From the NCBI GenBank assembly GCA_902826485.1, contig CADEEZ010000011.1, positions 3,394 through 63,968 on the forward strand: DNA of 60,575 nucleotides. Reading direction: 5' to 3'. The notes beneath the pieces are model-generated. The model worked only from the letters and a program-made list of their open reading frames with translations. It ran no database searches and was not told where the DNA came from. A program made the position numbers and the translations under genes. Positions 16,846-25,133 of the stretch are shown piece by piece. Position 1 is the first letter of the stretch. Each line of letters opens with the position of its first letter. Source of the stretch: an uncultured Gammaproteobacteria bacterium. Lineage in GTDB: Bacteria; Pseudomonadota; Gammaproteobacteria; Berkiellales; Berkiellaceae.

Positions 16846-17541
16846 TGATAATAGGGTTTCATCCCCAAATAATTCTTGTCCTGAATCAATCAAGCCATTA
16901 TTATTACGATCCCATACCAGTATGCCATCTTCAGGCATTGCCCAAGCTGTGTTGCTTTTTATACCATCACCATCTGGGTCAAACATAACCCCTCCAGATA
17001 GAGGGGTAATATTAAAGCCGTTTCCCTTGAGATTTAATATTAAAGGGTCGGCATATTTGAATAATTTTAATAGTGGGTCGGGGAGGGTGCCGATTAGTTT
17101 TGAGACTGAATGGCCAATACCTTGGCCATAAGGATTCCAAGTACCTTTATTAGTTACGCCAAATTGAGTAGATATTCCCAATTTGTTCCAAATTTCTACA
17201 GCCCAACCGGTACAGTTTTTATTACTATGACAGGGTACTCCTTTTCCTAAGACAAAGTAACCAGATGGATTTTCAATGGAATGGTTAATGGCTTCAAGAA
17301 AATTTTTATATTGAGTATCGTTTAGTTCATAAGCTTTGGTTTTTAGGTGAGATTCATGTAAATCATCTGCATTTTTTATGCCTAATTGAACATGAACTTT
17401 CCCCGGCCCATAAAGGCTGGATTCTTTTTGAGGAGAGAATCCATATTCATCATAGGTTCCATTGTCATGCTCAATCACAATAAAGGTATGTGGTATATAG
17501 TCATATCCACCTACATCGGTTCGCATAGTAATTTTAGTCAT
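16783..17541 (-). CDS. Truncated toxin-like protein with calcium-type repeats, fused out of frame to duplicated DNA
   Basis: Residues 165-233 (DPLILNLKGNG, VMFDPDGDGIKSNTAW, GILVWDRNNNGLIDSGQELF) belong to the Asp/Gly-rich module found near the end of many large secreted hemolysin-like proteins. There it normally continues with more such repeats. Here native sequence stops near residue 233, and the last 19 residues come from the duplicated holD segment read in another frame. The N-terminal part has His18 (PHTFIVIE) and Cys110 (NKNCTGWAVEIW) in an order that recalls permuted NlpC/P60 papain-like enzymes; this is tentative. It overlaps the upstream gene by four bases and ends a three-gene operon. 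Probably a disabled or shortened toxin or effector. Confidence 0.6.
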   Translation of the reverse strand: MTKITMRTDVGGYDYIPHTFIVIEHDNGTYDEYGFSPQKESSLYGPGKVHVQLGIKNADDLHESHLKTKAYELNDTQYKNFLEAINHSIENPSGYFVLGKGVPCHSNKNCTGWAVEIWNKLGISTQFGVTNKGTWNPYGQGIGHSVSKLIGTLPDPLLKLFKYADPLILNLKGNGFNITPLSGGVMFDPDGDGIKSNTAWAMPEDGILVWDRNNNGLIDSGQELFGDETLLSNGIFEMPFSQAPIMNIANFT

Positions 17542-17975
17542 TTATTTAATTCCAACTTTATTAAATAATCATCGCTGCCAAAAGCATATCTTAATCCCAT
17601 ATACTCAGATTTAGGTTTTGGAAATACTCTTAGTGCAATAGGTGTCCCTTCTGTTATTTTTAGACCTTTTGTGATAAAAAATTCTGCCACATGAGATGCA
17701 AGCAGAGTGTCAGCTTGATCATACATATTTAAGTATATTTTTGAATAACCTTCTCCTCGCATGTGAAGAATTTCCCTGCATTTTTCTCTATCTTTGCAAA
17801 CATGATCTTTAACTAGAGCTTCAATTAATTCATTTTTAAGAATACCAATATAGGGAGAAGTATTACTTCCAGCCAAAGATTGTTCGATATAAGAAAAACA
17901 ACTAAGCAATGTAGCTAGAAAAAATATAATGGCTCGGAAAGGTATTTTTTTCAATTTATTTATTTTGAAAATCAC
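17538..17975 (-). CDS. Hypothetical secreted or anchored protein, paralogue 2
   Basis: 145 residues with a basic N-terminus, a hydrophobic segment (FRAIIFFLATLLSCFSYI) and possible signal-peptide cleavage near SLAGS. The rest carries two Cys in VCKDREKC and the pattern IYLNMYDQADTLLA. It is clearly related to the next gene upstream (VCTDSSTC, IYFNMYSQTDMPLV). The start is GTG at 17975 with AAGGAATAA upstream, the same site as in the paralogue. It overlaps the toxin-like gene by four bases, so an accessory or immunity role for that protein is possible. No named family recognised. Confidence 0.65.
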   Translation of the reverse strand: MIFKINKLKKIPFRAIIFFLATLLSCFSYIEQSLAGSNTSPYIGILKNELIEALVKDHVCKDREKCREILHMRGEGYSKIYLNMYDQADTLLASHVAEFFITKGLKITEGTPIALRVFPKPKSEYMGLRYAFGSDDYLIKLELNK

Positions 17976-17986
17976 AAGTTTATTCC

Positions 17987-18424
17987 TTATTTTTCTATGT
18001 CTAGTGTCAATAATGGCACTTCATGGCCAAAATAGTATTTTATATCTAAATATCCAATTTTAGGCGTAGCATAAACCTTTAAAGTAATGGGCATTCCTTT
18101 GCTTAATTTGATGCCTTCTTTAACTAAGAATTTACTTATAGTAGCTACTAGAGGCATATCTGTTTGACTGTACATATTAAAATAAATTCTGCTTCCACTT
18201 TTACGATACAAGTGAATTTTTTCTGCACATGTTGAACTGTCTGTACACACTTCTTGTGCGACGAGTTCTTTCATCAAGTTCTCGTATAGTGAATTTTCTT
18301 GTTCAGAAAAGCGACTTCCAAAGATGAATTGAACGAGTAAAAACAAAGAGGCAAACAATATGGCTAAAAGAATTATTTTAGTCCGTGAGAGCTTTATTTT
18401 TAATTCATTCATTTTAAAAAACAT
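17987..18424 (-). CDS. Hypothetical secreted or anchored protein, paralogue 1
   Basis: 145 residues, same length and layout as the downstream gene: basic start, one hydrophobic helix (TKIILLAILFASLFLLVQFI), then a domain outside the cytoplasm with VCTDSSTC and SRIYFNMYSQTDMPLVATI. The two lie 11 bases apart and arose by tandem duplication. AAGGAATAA precedes the ATG. It is the first clear gene of the operon that ends in the toxin-like fragment. Function unknown. Confidence 0.65.
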   Translation of the reverse strand: MFFKMNELKIKLSRTKIILLAILFASLFLLVQFIFGSRFSEQENSLYENLMKELVAQEVCTDSSTCAEKIHLYRKSGSRIYFNMYSQTDMPLVATISKFLVKEGIKLSKGMPITLKVYATPKIGYLDIKYYFGHEVPLLTLDIEK

Positions 18425-18445
18425 GAATTTATTCCTTAATTATGT

Positions 18446-18589
18446 TCAGCGTTTTCGTGTGACTATTTGTAAAGATGGGGTTATTTTGTGACCCACTAAA
18501 GTATGTTGTCGTGCGTGAGACTGTAAGAGAGTAGAACAATAGCCAATTAGTGTAACAAGTTGGGCTACTAAAAAGTGAGAGGGGTTCAT
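18446..18589 (-). CDS. Doubtful 47-residue ORF ahead of the paralogue operon
   Basis: MNPSHFLVAQLVTLIGYCST begins a short frame with a hydrophobic N-terminus and a basic end (IVTRKR). An AAGGAATAAACTT sequence, nearly the same as the ribosome-binding region of the two paralogues, lies just upstream. That suggests a third, decayed copy of their 5' region rather than a true gene. Listed because the 378-base stretch 18425-18802 otherwise holds only the repeat element described separately. Confidence 0.2.
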   Translation of the reverse strand: MNPSHFLVAQLVTLIGYCSTLLQSHARQHTLVGHKITPSLQIVTRKR

Positions 18590-18670
18590 CCTTAAGTTTA
18601 TTCCTTGAATATTATATTCATGGCGCGCATTCTAGCATGTTTAATTAAAGCTGAGTATACCAGGGTAAAA

Positions 18671-18800
18671 TGTTGGCATAATGAAGAAATAAGGATCTTT
18701 CGCCCCCTTTGATAGGGGGCCGTTTAGAGCGCCTGTCCGCCATAGCTTTAGCGAAGGCGGATAGCGAGAAAGAGCGGGGGGATGTTTTGCAGTAAGAAAT
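18671..18800. repeat. Intergenic REP-like element downstream of holD, with internal palindrome
   Basis: Contains GGATCTTT, CCCCCTTTGATAGGGGG, then GAGCG...GCGAGAAAGAGCGGGGGGATGT, the family also seen at 16333-16483 and twice at 51928-52065. Between GAGCG and TAGCGAG this copy carries an extra 30 bp holding TCCGCC...GGCGGA, a separate hairpin absent from the 16.4-kb copy. Confidence 0.8.
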
Positions 18801-18802
18801 AT

Positions 18803-19216
18803 TTAATTTATATGCTCTTTTAATATTTTCCAAAGCACACTTTTAATAGCAGGTGTTTTCTCACACTGATGAATATCAGGCAAATCAATAATCAATGTCG
18901 GGCTTTTTTCTCTTACTGTAGGCGTTAAAATATCGTGCTTAAAGATTAATTTTACTTTTGGTAAAAGGTTTTTATTAGGCGTTGTTTGAACGAGTTGTTC
19001 ACAAGGCGATAAGTTAAGTAATTTTTCGATAGCCTGATAGAGTTTAACGACAAAGGTTTTCTGCGAAGGATTAAGCGTTTGAGTTAAGCTTAAATAAAAT
19101 TGGCATTGTTCATGATGAGGGCTAGTAAAAATGGCATCTCGAAGATGCCATTGAGTAATGCCCATTGTCGCAAGTATTTGCTGAGTGGCATTTATTTTAT
19201 TTTGATTTGGCAACAT
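18803..19216 (-). CDS. holD: DNA polymerase III psi subunit
   Basis: HolD (psi) bridges the clamp loader (via chi) to single-strand-binding protein during replication. The 137-residue product has the poorly conserved but recognisable psi features. An N-terminal MGITQWHLRDAIF (residues 18-30) matches the GITQWxLR of E. coli psi. A central CEQLVQTTPNKNLLP parallels its VLQLTPEKIAMLP, and a C-terminal SPTLIIDLP...AIKSVLWKIL parallels its last helices. It starts within the last 20 bases of pssA, so the two are coupled. A broken copy lies at 16505-16845. Confidence 0.7.
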   Translation of the reverse strand: MLPNQNKINATQQILATMGITQWHLRDAIFTSPHHEQCQFYLSLTQTLNPSQKTFVVKLYQAIEKLLNLSPCEQLVQTTPNKNLLPKVKLIFKHDILTPTVREKSPTLIIDLPDIHQCEKTPAIKSVLWKILKEHIN

Positions 19217-19997
19217 GTTTCATTTTAAAGTATCGTTGAATGGCCATTACGGGGCCAGATAGAACATAGCCTAAGAAAAAGGTTAATAAAATTTTAGCAG
19301 GATCAAAAGAGACTACTATAATAATTGCTACCGCAGCCAAGATAGTAATAAAGGGTACTTTATTTTTAAGATCAATATCTTTAAAACTATAGTACTTAAC
19401 ATTACTGACCATTAAGATGGCAGCGCATAGGGTGACAACGGCAGCCAGCACCCACAATTTATGCCCTGGTACGCCAAACTCGTACGCGACCCATACTAAA
19501 CTTGCGACTAATCCTGCTGCAGAAGGGGAAGGTAAACCTTTAAAATATTTTTTATCCGTTGAGCCAATTTGCGTATTAAATCGGGCTAATCTTAGAGCAG
19601 TGGCAACCACGTAACAAAAAGCGACTAACCAACCTGGTTTTCCTAAACTGGATAATCCCCAACTAAACGCAATCAGGGCAGGGGCTAAACCAAATGAAAC
19701 CATGTCAGATAAACTGTCATATTCTGCTCCAAATGCACTTTGCGTGTTAGTCATACGGGCTACACGGCCGTCAAGCCCATCCATGATCATCGCAATAAAT
19801 ACGGCAATTGCCGCGTTTTCGAAGTTGGGCGTGGTCGACATAATGGCAGTAACAATGGCATAAAAGCCAGCAAATAGGCCTACCGTGGTAAACAAATTGG
19901 GTAATAAATAAAAGCCTCTTGGCGGATTGGGAAGCATATCTTCCTCGGTTTCGGTTTTTTGATCTAAGTGATATACAGCGTGATCTGAATCTTTCAT
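19197..19997 (-). CDS. pssA: CDP-diacylglycerol--serine O-phosphatidyltransferase
   Basis: PssA makes phosphatidylserine, the precursor of phosphatidylethanolamine, in the inner membrane. The CDP-alcohol phosphotransferase signature DG(x)2AR(x)8G(x)3D(x)3D is complete in DGLDGRVARMTN...GAEYDSLSDMV (residues 73-98). Hydrophobic segments before and after fit the integral-membrane (Gram-positive-like, type II) enzyme rather than the E. coli type. The 266 residues include a 20-residue hydrophilic N-terminus; Met21 is an alternative start. holD overlaps its 3' end. Confidence 0.94.
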   Translation of the reverse strand: MKDSDHAVYHLDQKTETEEDMLPNPPRGFYLLPNLFTTVGLFAGFYAIVTAIMSTTPNFENAAIAVFIAMIMDGLDGRVARMTNTQSAFGAEYDSLSDMVSFGLAPALIAFSWGLSSLGKPGWLVAFCYVVATALRLARFNTQIGSTDKKYFKGLPSPSAAGLVASLVWVAYEFGVPGHKLWVLAAVVTLCAAILMVSNVKYYSFKDIDLKNKVPFITILAAVAIIIVVSFDPAKILLTFFLGYVLSGPVMAIQRYFKMKHVAKSK

Positions 19998-20086
19998 GAT
20001 AATTACAATATCTATGTTAGTAGATTGACAAAGCGTTTTTAAGTATAATTATTCATCATATATAGATCTATAGGGACAGTCAAAAA

Positions 20087-20512
20087 ATGAAAGGGAAAAA
20101 GCTCTGTGTCTTTGTTGGCTTGGCTGTAACGCTAAGCGCCTGCACGACTTATCAAATTGATGCGGCAACCTACAAATGGACAGATAACAAAGGGCAGATT
20201 AATTATACGCAAACACCGCCAAATAATGCCCTTGCTGCCACGCTTATTACTACCCCCAACTTAGTAGAACCACCGGTTTTAAAAAATAAAAAAGCAAATC
20301 AGCTATTGGTTCAAAAAGATCAAGAGATGACGGTTATTCAAGAATATAATTGTAAAGAAGCCAAAAATTTACTCAATTCGCTTGAGCAAGCAGGTGATAA
20401 ACAAGTAGCAGTGCTCGATAATCAGGGAAATAAAAAGTATTTAAGCAACGATGAACGTGAGAATTATTCAATCAAAGCAAAAGAAGAGGTTAAAAAATAT
20501 TGTAATGGCTAA
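20087..20512 (+). CDS. DUF4124-type lipoprotein
   Basis: 141 residues with a lipoprotein signal peptide (lipobox LSAC, acylated Cys19). Then comes ATYKWTDNKGQINYTQTPP, which has the DUF4124 pattern (a periplasmic WxDxxGxxxYsdxPP motif). The rest is hydrophilic and Lys-rich. The site of action is likely the periplasmic face of a membrane; function is unknown. It is divergent from pssA and followed by a clear terminator, so it forms a single-gene unit. Confidence 0.8.
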   Translation: MKGKKLCVFVGLAVTLSACTTYQIDAATYKWTDNKGQINYTQTPPNNALAATLITTPNLVEPPVLKNKKANQLLVQKDQEMTVIQEYNCKEAKNLLNSLEQAGDKQVAVLDNQGNKKYLSNDERENYSIKAKEEVKKYCNG

Positions 20513-20574
20513 GATTTAAATTCCCGTTGCCTCAATAAACCTAGCACGTAAATTAAGAAAATATCGGATTGTAG

Positions 20575-20600
20575 GGGCGCATCTTGTGTGCGCCCTTTTT
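20575..20600 (+). terminator. Rho-independent terminator
   Basis: GGGCGCA (20575-20581) pairs with TGCGCCC (20589-20595) around a 7-base loop, directly followed by TTTTT. It serves the lipoprotein gene. Confidence 0.85.
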
Positions 20601-20622
20601 AAAGTTGATTATTTCAGGGAAA

Positions 20623-21174
20623 TTAATGATTTAAATGAGGCTCATCTTCATCAGAATCTTCTGAATAGTCTTCGTCTTCATCTTCAGAATCCATTTCATC
20701 ATCATAAGGCTCTAGTTCAATAAAAGGGTGCAAAAGATAAACGGTTACCCCTTTCTCAGCGAGTTTATAAATAATGTCGATTTCCGCTAGGCGAGAATAA
20801 ATTAATTGAGCGTCATCAGAATCTTGCAAGACCAAATCTAATCCTTCATCGCTATGTTGCTCAGTAATTTTCATAAACAAAGATTCAAGTAAACTTGCTT
20901 GTTGAGGCGCGTCTAATTGCTCAAGTTCTTCTTTGGCATCAGGATGAATAGCAAAACCAAGTTCATAGCTTTGCTGTATATCTGAATAATCAAAGGGTAT
21001 TGCCCCATCGTCCATTCTTTCGAGTGCAATAATGGCGAGTTCCGCCACATTTTGTTGCATGAAAAAGCTTAAGGCCATTTGCACAAACTCTTCAGAAGAT
21101 AAGCGCATCTGAGCAGACACTTTTTCGATTGCCTCTAATACATCGGTTGGCAATTTAATGCTAATGGATGACAT
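20623..21174 (-). CDS. Ribbon-helix-helix domain fused to a RelE/ParE-like domain, acidic tail
   Basis: Residues 1-45 (MSSISIKLPTDVLEAIEKVS and on) have the ribbon-helix-helix pattern of CopG/ParD-type antitoxins. Residues about 72-150 (FAIHPDAKEELEQLDAPQQ, LAEIDIIYKLAEKGVTVYLL) follow the RelE/ParE toxin pattern: an alpha-helical start, then the strand series ending in a vYxl-like strand. The last 30 residues are almost all Asp, Glu and Ser. A toxin and antitoxin in one chain would be unusual. It stands alone between the lipoprotein and the transporter. The RHH part is likely; the RelE part is a fold-level guess. Confidence 0.5.
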   Translation of the reverse strand: MSSISIKLPTDVLEAIEKVSAQMRLSSEEFVQMALSFFMQQNVAELAIIALERMDDGAIPFDYSDIQQSYELGFAIHPDAKEELEQLDAPQQASLLESLFMKITEQHSDEGLDLVLQDSDDAQLIYSRLAEIDIIYKLAEKGVTVYLLHPFIELEPYDDEMDSEDEDEDYSEDSDEDEPHLNH

Positions 21175-21204
21175 GTTCTATACCCTTTATTTACTATCTT
21201 AAAA

Positions 21205-22653
21205 CTACCAGTAACCCAAAATTTTCCACCAGACTAAGCCTACTGTAGACCAGATTAAAATATTAATTAGGCTAACAATGAAACCAATTTTCCACCAGTC
21301 TTTAATGCTGACATAACCCGCCCCAAATAATAAAGGCGCTGGGGCTAAGCTATAATGAGTTAATCCACCGAATAAATTACTCACAAAAGTTAGGCATAAC
21401 ACCGCCAGTAAAGGCGGCGCACCAAGTGAAATAGAGACCAATAAAAACGGAAGAAACATCGCAGTAACATGCGCAGTTGAACTGGCAAATAAATAATGTG
21501 AATAAAAATAAAATAATAAGAGGCCAGGGAAAGCGAATCGCCAATCCATTCCGCCTACAGATTGTTCTATCGATTTACTGATCCAGGAAGAGACACCCAA
21601 CTCGCCTAAATTGGTCGCCATCATTAATAATATGGCAAACCAAAAAAATGTATCCCATACGGAATCCATTTTAATCAAGCTTTTCCAATCCAATACCCTA
21701 GCAAGCAGCAACACGGCCACACCGATTAGGGCAGCGGGGGCGGCGTCAATGCCCAATTTTTTTCCGTATATCCACATGACTAATAATGCACCAATGGTGC
21801 CAATCATGATCCATTCGTTGAGACTGATTCGACCCATGATTTTTAATTTATCAGAGGCTATTTGAGAAGCCATGGGGGTTTCTTTAATTTCAGGGGGATA
21901 GATTTTGTAAATCACCCAAGGAATAATGATTAAGCTAATTAATCCAGGAACGAGGGCAGCAAGGGCCCACATGCCCCAAGTAAACTCTTTTAAAATAGGC
22001 GTCGCGCCTTTAGTAACAAGTCCTTCAATTATTGGGTTGGCTGCCATGGCGGTCATAAACATAGCACAAGTGACAGTACAACATTGAAAGGAGGTGACAG
22101 TTAAGAAGGCCCCAATTTTTCGAGCTGATTTATCAAAAGGTAAACTTTCATAAGAATCGGCAATACCGCGAATAATGGGGTAAATAATTCCCCCGATTCG
22201 TCCGGTCACGCTTACAATGGCAGGTGCCATAATTAAGTCGGTAAGCACAAGGCCATAGCTTAGCCCCAAGGTTTTTTTACCTAGTATTTTAGTAAAATAA
22301 TAAGCTAAGCGATTACCCAATCCCGTCACGCTAAAGCCTTTGGCAATAAATAAAGCCAACACAACCAGCCAGATGACCTGATCTGAAAAGCCTTTAAAGG
22401 CCGCAGCAGGAGTAAGGGTATTTGTGACAATAGTCAGCGTTAAAGCGACTAAGGCAATCGTTCCAACAGGCATAGGCTTTATGACGACAGTGACAATCGT
22501 GGTAATAAATAAGGCTAATAAATGCCACCCTGCGTCAGTAAGACCTTGAGGGGTAGGAAGAAACCATAAAAGCAACCCAAATAGCACACAGCCCAATAAG
22601 TGGCCATATTTAACGGTATCATCGTCATCGATATTTTTTGCTTGCTGACCCAT
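21205..22653 (-). CDS. DASS-family sodium:dicarboxylate/anion symporter
   Basis: A 482-residue inner-membrane carrier of the SLC13/DASS family, which takes up citrate, succinate, malate or 2-oxoglutarate. About twelve hydrophobic segments are seen. Family motifs include GFSDQVIWLVVLALFIAKGF, FLTVTSFQCCTVTCAMFMTA, an APAAL-type turn (GIDAAPAALIGV) and SSTAHVTAMFLPF near the end. The length and the GLTHYSLAPAPLLFGAGYVS segment fit the plant/Chlamydia 2-oxoglutarate/malate translocator branch. The ATG at 22653 has GGAG nine bases upstream; a TTG at 22674 would add seven residues. It is divergent from prfC. Confidence 0.88.
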   Translation of the reverse strand: MGQQAKNIDDDDTVKYGHLLGCVLFGLLLWFLPTPQGLTDAGWHLLALFITTIVTVVIKPMPVGTIALVALTLTIVTNTLTPAAAFKGFSDQVIWLVVLALFIAKGFSVTGLGNRLAYYFTKILGKKTLGLSYGLVLTDLIMAPAIVSVTGRIGGIIYPIIRGIADSYESLPFDKSARKIGAFLTVTSFQCCTVTCAMFMTAMAANPIIEGLVTKGATPILKEFTWGMWALAALVPGLISLIIIPWVIYKIYPPEIKETPMASQIASDKLKIMGRISLNEWIMIGTIGALLVMWIYGKKLGIDAAPAALIGVAVLLLARVLDWKSLIKMDSVWDTFFWFAILLMMATNLGELGVSSWISKSIEQSVGGMDWRFAFPGLLLFYFYSHYLFASSTAHVTAMFLPFLLVSISLGAPPLLAVLCLTFVSNLFGGLTHYSLAPAPLLFGAGYVSIKDWWKIGFIVSLINILIWSTVGLVWWKILGYW

Positions 22654-22733
22654 TGATTCGAACTCCAAAACCAATTAATATTTAAAATTCATTTAGATAA
22701 CAAATAATCGAATAAACGGATTTAAGTTATATT

Positions 22734-22763
22734 TATAAGGCGTGATATACTACGCGCCTTATA
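22734..22763 (+). promoter_or_regulatory. Extended -10 promoter of prfC inside a 9-bp palindrome
   Basis: TATAAGGCG (22734-22742) is the exact inverse of CGCCTTATA (22755-22763). The 12-base centre holds TGATATACT, an extended -10 element (TGnTATACT, -10 hexamer at 22746-22751). The prfC ATG is at 22791. A palindrome around a -10 is a plausible operator; no regulator is known. Confidence 0.5.
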
Positions 22764-22790
22764 AAAATAAATCGACTATTTAAATATTTT

Positions 22791-24371
22791 ATGACGAAAT
22801 TACAAGAAGAAATTAAAAAAAGACGAACTTTCGCAATTATTTCTCATCCTGATGCCGGTAAAACGACTTTAACAGAGAAATTGTTGCTATTCGGCGGTGC
22901 CATTCAGATGGCTGGCACAGTAAAAGGCCGAAAAGCGTCTAAGCATGCCACTTCCGATTGGATGGAGCTCGAAAAGCAGCGGGGGATTTCTATTACCACC
23001 TCTGTCATGCAATTTCCCTACAAAGATCACATTTTAAATCTACTAGACACCCCTGGGCACGAAGACTTTAGCGAAGACACGTATCGTACCCTCACGGCAG
23101 TGGATAGCGCCTTGATGGTTATAGACGGGGCAAAAGGGGTAGAAGCCAGAACCATTAAATTAATGGAAGTATGTCGCCTGCGTGATACGCCTATTATTAC
23201 CTTTATTAATAAATTTGATAGAAACGCCCGTTCGGGTATAGAACTATTAGATGAAATTGAAGACATCTTAAAAATTCAATGTGCGCCCATCACTTGGCCA
23301 GTGGGCATGGGGCAAAGCTTTAAAGGTGTTTATCATTTATTAGAAGACGCATTTTATTTATATGAACCAGGTAAAAATTCGGTTATACAGCAAAGCGAAA
23401 TTTTACCGGGGCTGCACAATCCAGAATTAAAAAACCGCTTTGGCCAAATTGCCGATATGTTTTGGGAAGAAATTGAATTAGTCAAAGGGGCGAGTTCTGA
23501 ATTTAATCTCAACTTGTATTTGCAAGGAAAGTTAACCCCTGTGTATTTCGGCTCAGCCATTAATAATTTTGGCGTAAGAGAAATACTCGAAGCCATGGCA
23601 GCTTACGCGCCTTTGCCCTTGCCGCGATTTACCGAACAAAGACTGGTTGAACCAAATGAAGAAAAATTCAGTGGCTTTGTATTTAAAATCCAAGCAAATA
23701 TGGATCCACAGCATCGAGACAGAATCGCGTTTATGCGCATTTGTTCAGGCCATTATGCCAAAGGCATGAAAATAAAGCAGGTGCGAACCAATAAAGATAT
23801 GTCTATTGCGAATGCCTTAACGTTTATGGCAGGCAGTCGAGATCAAGTAGAAGAAGCCTGGCCTGGCGATATTATTGGCTTACATAACCATGGCACCATT
23901 CAAATTGGGGATGCATTCACCCAAGGTGAAAGTTTAAAATTTACCGGTATTCCTAATTTTGCGCCTGAATTATTTAAAGCCGTACGTCCTAAAGATCCGT
24001 TGAAAATGAAAGCCTTACAAAAAGGGTTAGTACAGTTATCTGAAGAAGGCGCTACCCAAGTATTTAGGCCACTCATGAATAATCAAATTATTTTAGGGGC
24101 TGTAGGGGTGTTGCAATTTGATGTGGTACAACACCGGTTACAAACAGAATATAATGTCGATTGTGTGTACGACGATATTCGGGTAAGCACAGCGCATTGG
24201 GTTTATTCTGATAATGCTAAAAAATTAGAAGAATTCAAAATCAAAGCCCAAGATAATTTGGCTTATGATGGCAGTAATCAATTGGCTTATTTGGCGCCCA
24301 CACAAGTCAATTTAAATTTGACTAAAGAGCGTTGGCCAGATATTCAATTTAGAGATACTAAAGAGCTTTAG
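22791..24371 (+). CDS. prfC: Peptide chain release factor 3
   Basis: RF3 is the GTPase that removes RF1 and RF2 from the ribosome after termination. The 526 residues have the translation-GTPase G1 motif HPDAGKTT near residue 20, G3 DTPGHEDF near 85, and G4 NKFDR near 140, then EF-Tu-like domain 2 and the RF3-specific C-terminal domain ([20 protein letters not shown]). Length matches the family. The small gene at 24378 starts six bases after its stop. Confidence 0.97.
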   Translation: MTKLQEEIKKRRTFAIISHPDAGKTTLTEKLLLFGGAIQMAGTVKGRKASKHATSDWMELEKQRGISITTSVMQFPYKDHILNLLDTPGHEDFSEDTYRTLTAVDSALMVIDGAKGVEARTIKLMEVCRLRDTPIITFINKFDRNARSGIELLDEIEDILKIQCAPITWPVGMGQSFKGVYHLLEDAFYLYEPGKNSVIQQSEILPGLHNPELKNRFGQIADMFWEEIELVKGASSEFNLNLYLQGKLTPVYFGSAINNFGVREILEAMAAYAPLPLPRFTEQRLVEPNEEKFSGFVFKIQANMDPQHRDRIAFMRICSGHYAKGMKIKQVRTNKDMSIANALTFMAGSRDQVEEAWPGDIIGLHNHGTIQIGDAFTQGESLKFTGIPNFAPELFKAVRPKDPLKMKALQKGLVQLSEEGATQVFRPLMNNQIILGAVGVLQFDVVQHRLQTEYNVDCVYDDIRVSTAHWVYSDNAKKLEEFKIKAQDNLAYDGSNQLAYLAPTQVNLNLTKERWPDIQFRDTKEL

Positions 24372-24377
24372 ATTATT

Positions 24378-24938
24378 ATGGATATTGAACCAAAGTCTAA
24401 AACATATATTATTACTCGGCCTAATAAAACAAAAGAAACGGCATTTGTCATTAGGCCAGATGCTTTAAATAAACCTGAATGGTGGCCTCGAGAAAAAGAG
24501 CGTTCGTTAACCCAATATTTGGATGTTTTTAATGAGCAATTTGAAATTGTATTTGAGGCGCACTTAGTTTTAAGAGATGCCTACATAGCCAACTGCACGG
24601 ATGACATATATTATTTTAGTAAGCCTTTTACCAAGGCGAGCAATTTTATTGTTTCTAATTACTATAATTTATTAGCCAAAAATCATCCTCTCATCTGTTC
24701 TAGAAGTGCTCATCGTCATACGCTGCTTGAGATAGTAGAAGAAACAAATAATTATGCTCAAAAGATAGAATGTTTAAGAAAGAGTTGTTTATTATCGGGT
24801 AAGTTACCCCAAACAGAAAAATTCACCCAATTTTTTGAAGAAGAAGGTAAACAATTAGGTGAACTTTTTACCACTTATCAAAATATTACCCCTCTGATCA
24901 AAAAAGCGCATATCGCATTTAATACGACTCATGTTTAA
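24378..24938 (+). CDS. Hypothetical protein downstream of prfC
   Basis: 186 residues, soluble, mostly helical in the second half (HRHTLLEIVEETNNYAQKIE, FFEEEGKQLGELFTTYQNIT). No signal peptide, membrane segment or recognised family. It sits six bases after prfC, so it is likely read from the prfC transcript. Two more accessory genes follow before valS, so this is probably part of a small lineage-specific insertion. Confidence 0.6.
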   Translation: MDIEPKSKTYIITRPNKTKETAFVIRPDALNKPEWWPREKERSLTQYLDVFNEQFEIVFEAHLVLRDAYIANCTDDIYYFSKPFTKASNFIVSNYYNLLAKNHPLICSRSAHRHTLLEIVEETNNYAQKIECLRKSCLLSGKLPQTEKFTQFFEEEGKQLGELFTTYQNITPLIKKAHIAFNTTHV

Positions 24939-25133
24939 CTAAACCTCCTCATTCCAGCCTAAAATCCCACACATAGGCTTTTTACCTAAAAACAGCATGT
25001 GGAATTACACAGATGTGTGATAGAAGGTATCTGACAAGGTGTACTAAATAACCGATAATCCTAAATATTTAAAAACAAAACTAGCCTAAACTCTTACTAA
25101 ATATTATTTTAAATAAGCTGGGAGGAATATATC

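Noticed and set aside
18645-18833. 62-residue frame containing SAFAKAMADRR
   Set aside because: This peptide is a translation of the palindromic repeat (TCCGCC...GGCGGA) seen as a false ORF in many genomes; it lies on a repeat and overlaps holD.
20025-20049. TTGACA and TATAAT upstream of the DUF4124 lipoprotein
   Set aside because: The spacer is only 13 bases, too short for sigma-70; not called as a promoter.
24939-25133. Possible small RNA between the genes at 24378 and 25134
   Set aside because: Only weak, short inverted repeats and no promoter-terminator pair could be seen.
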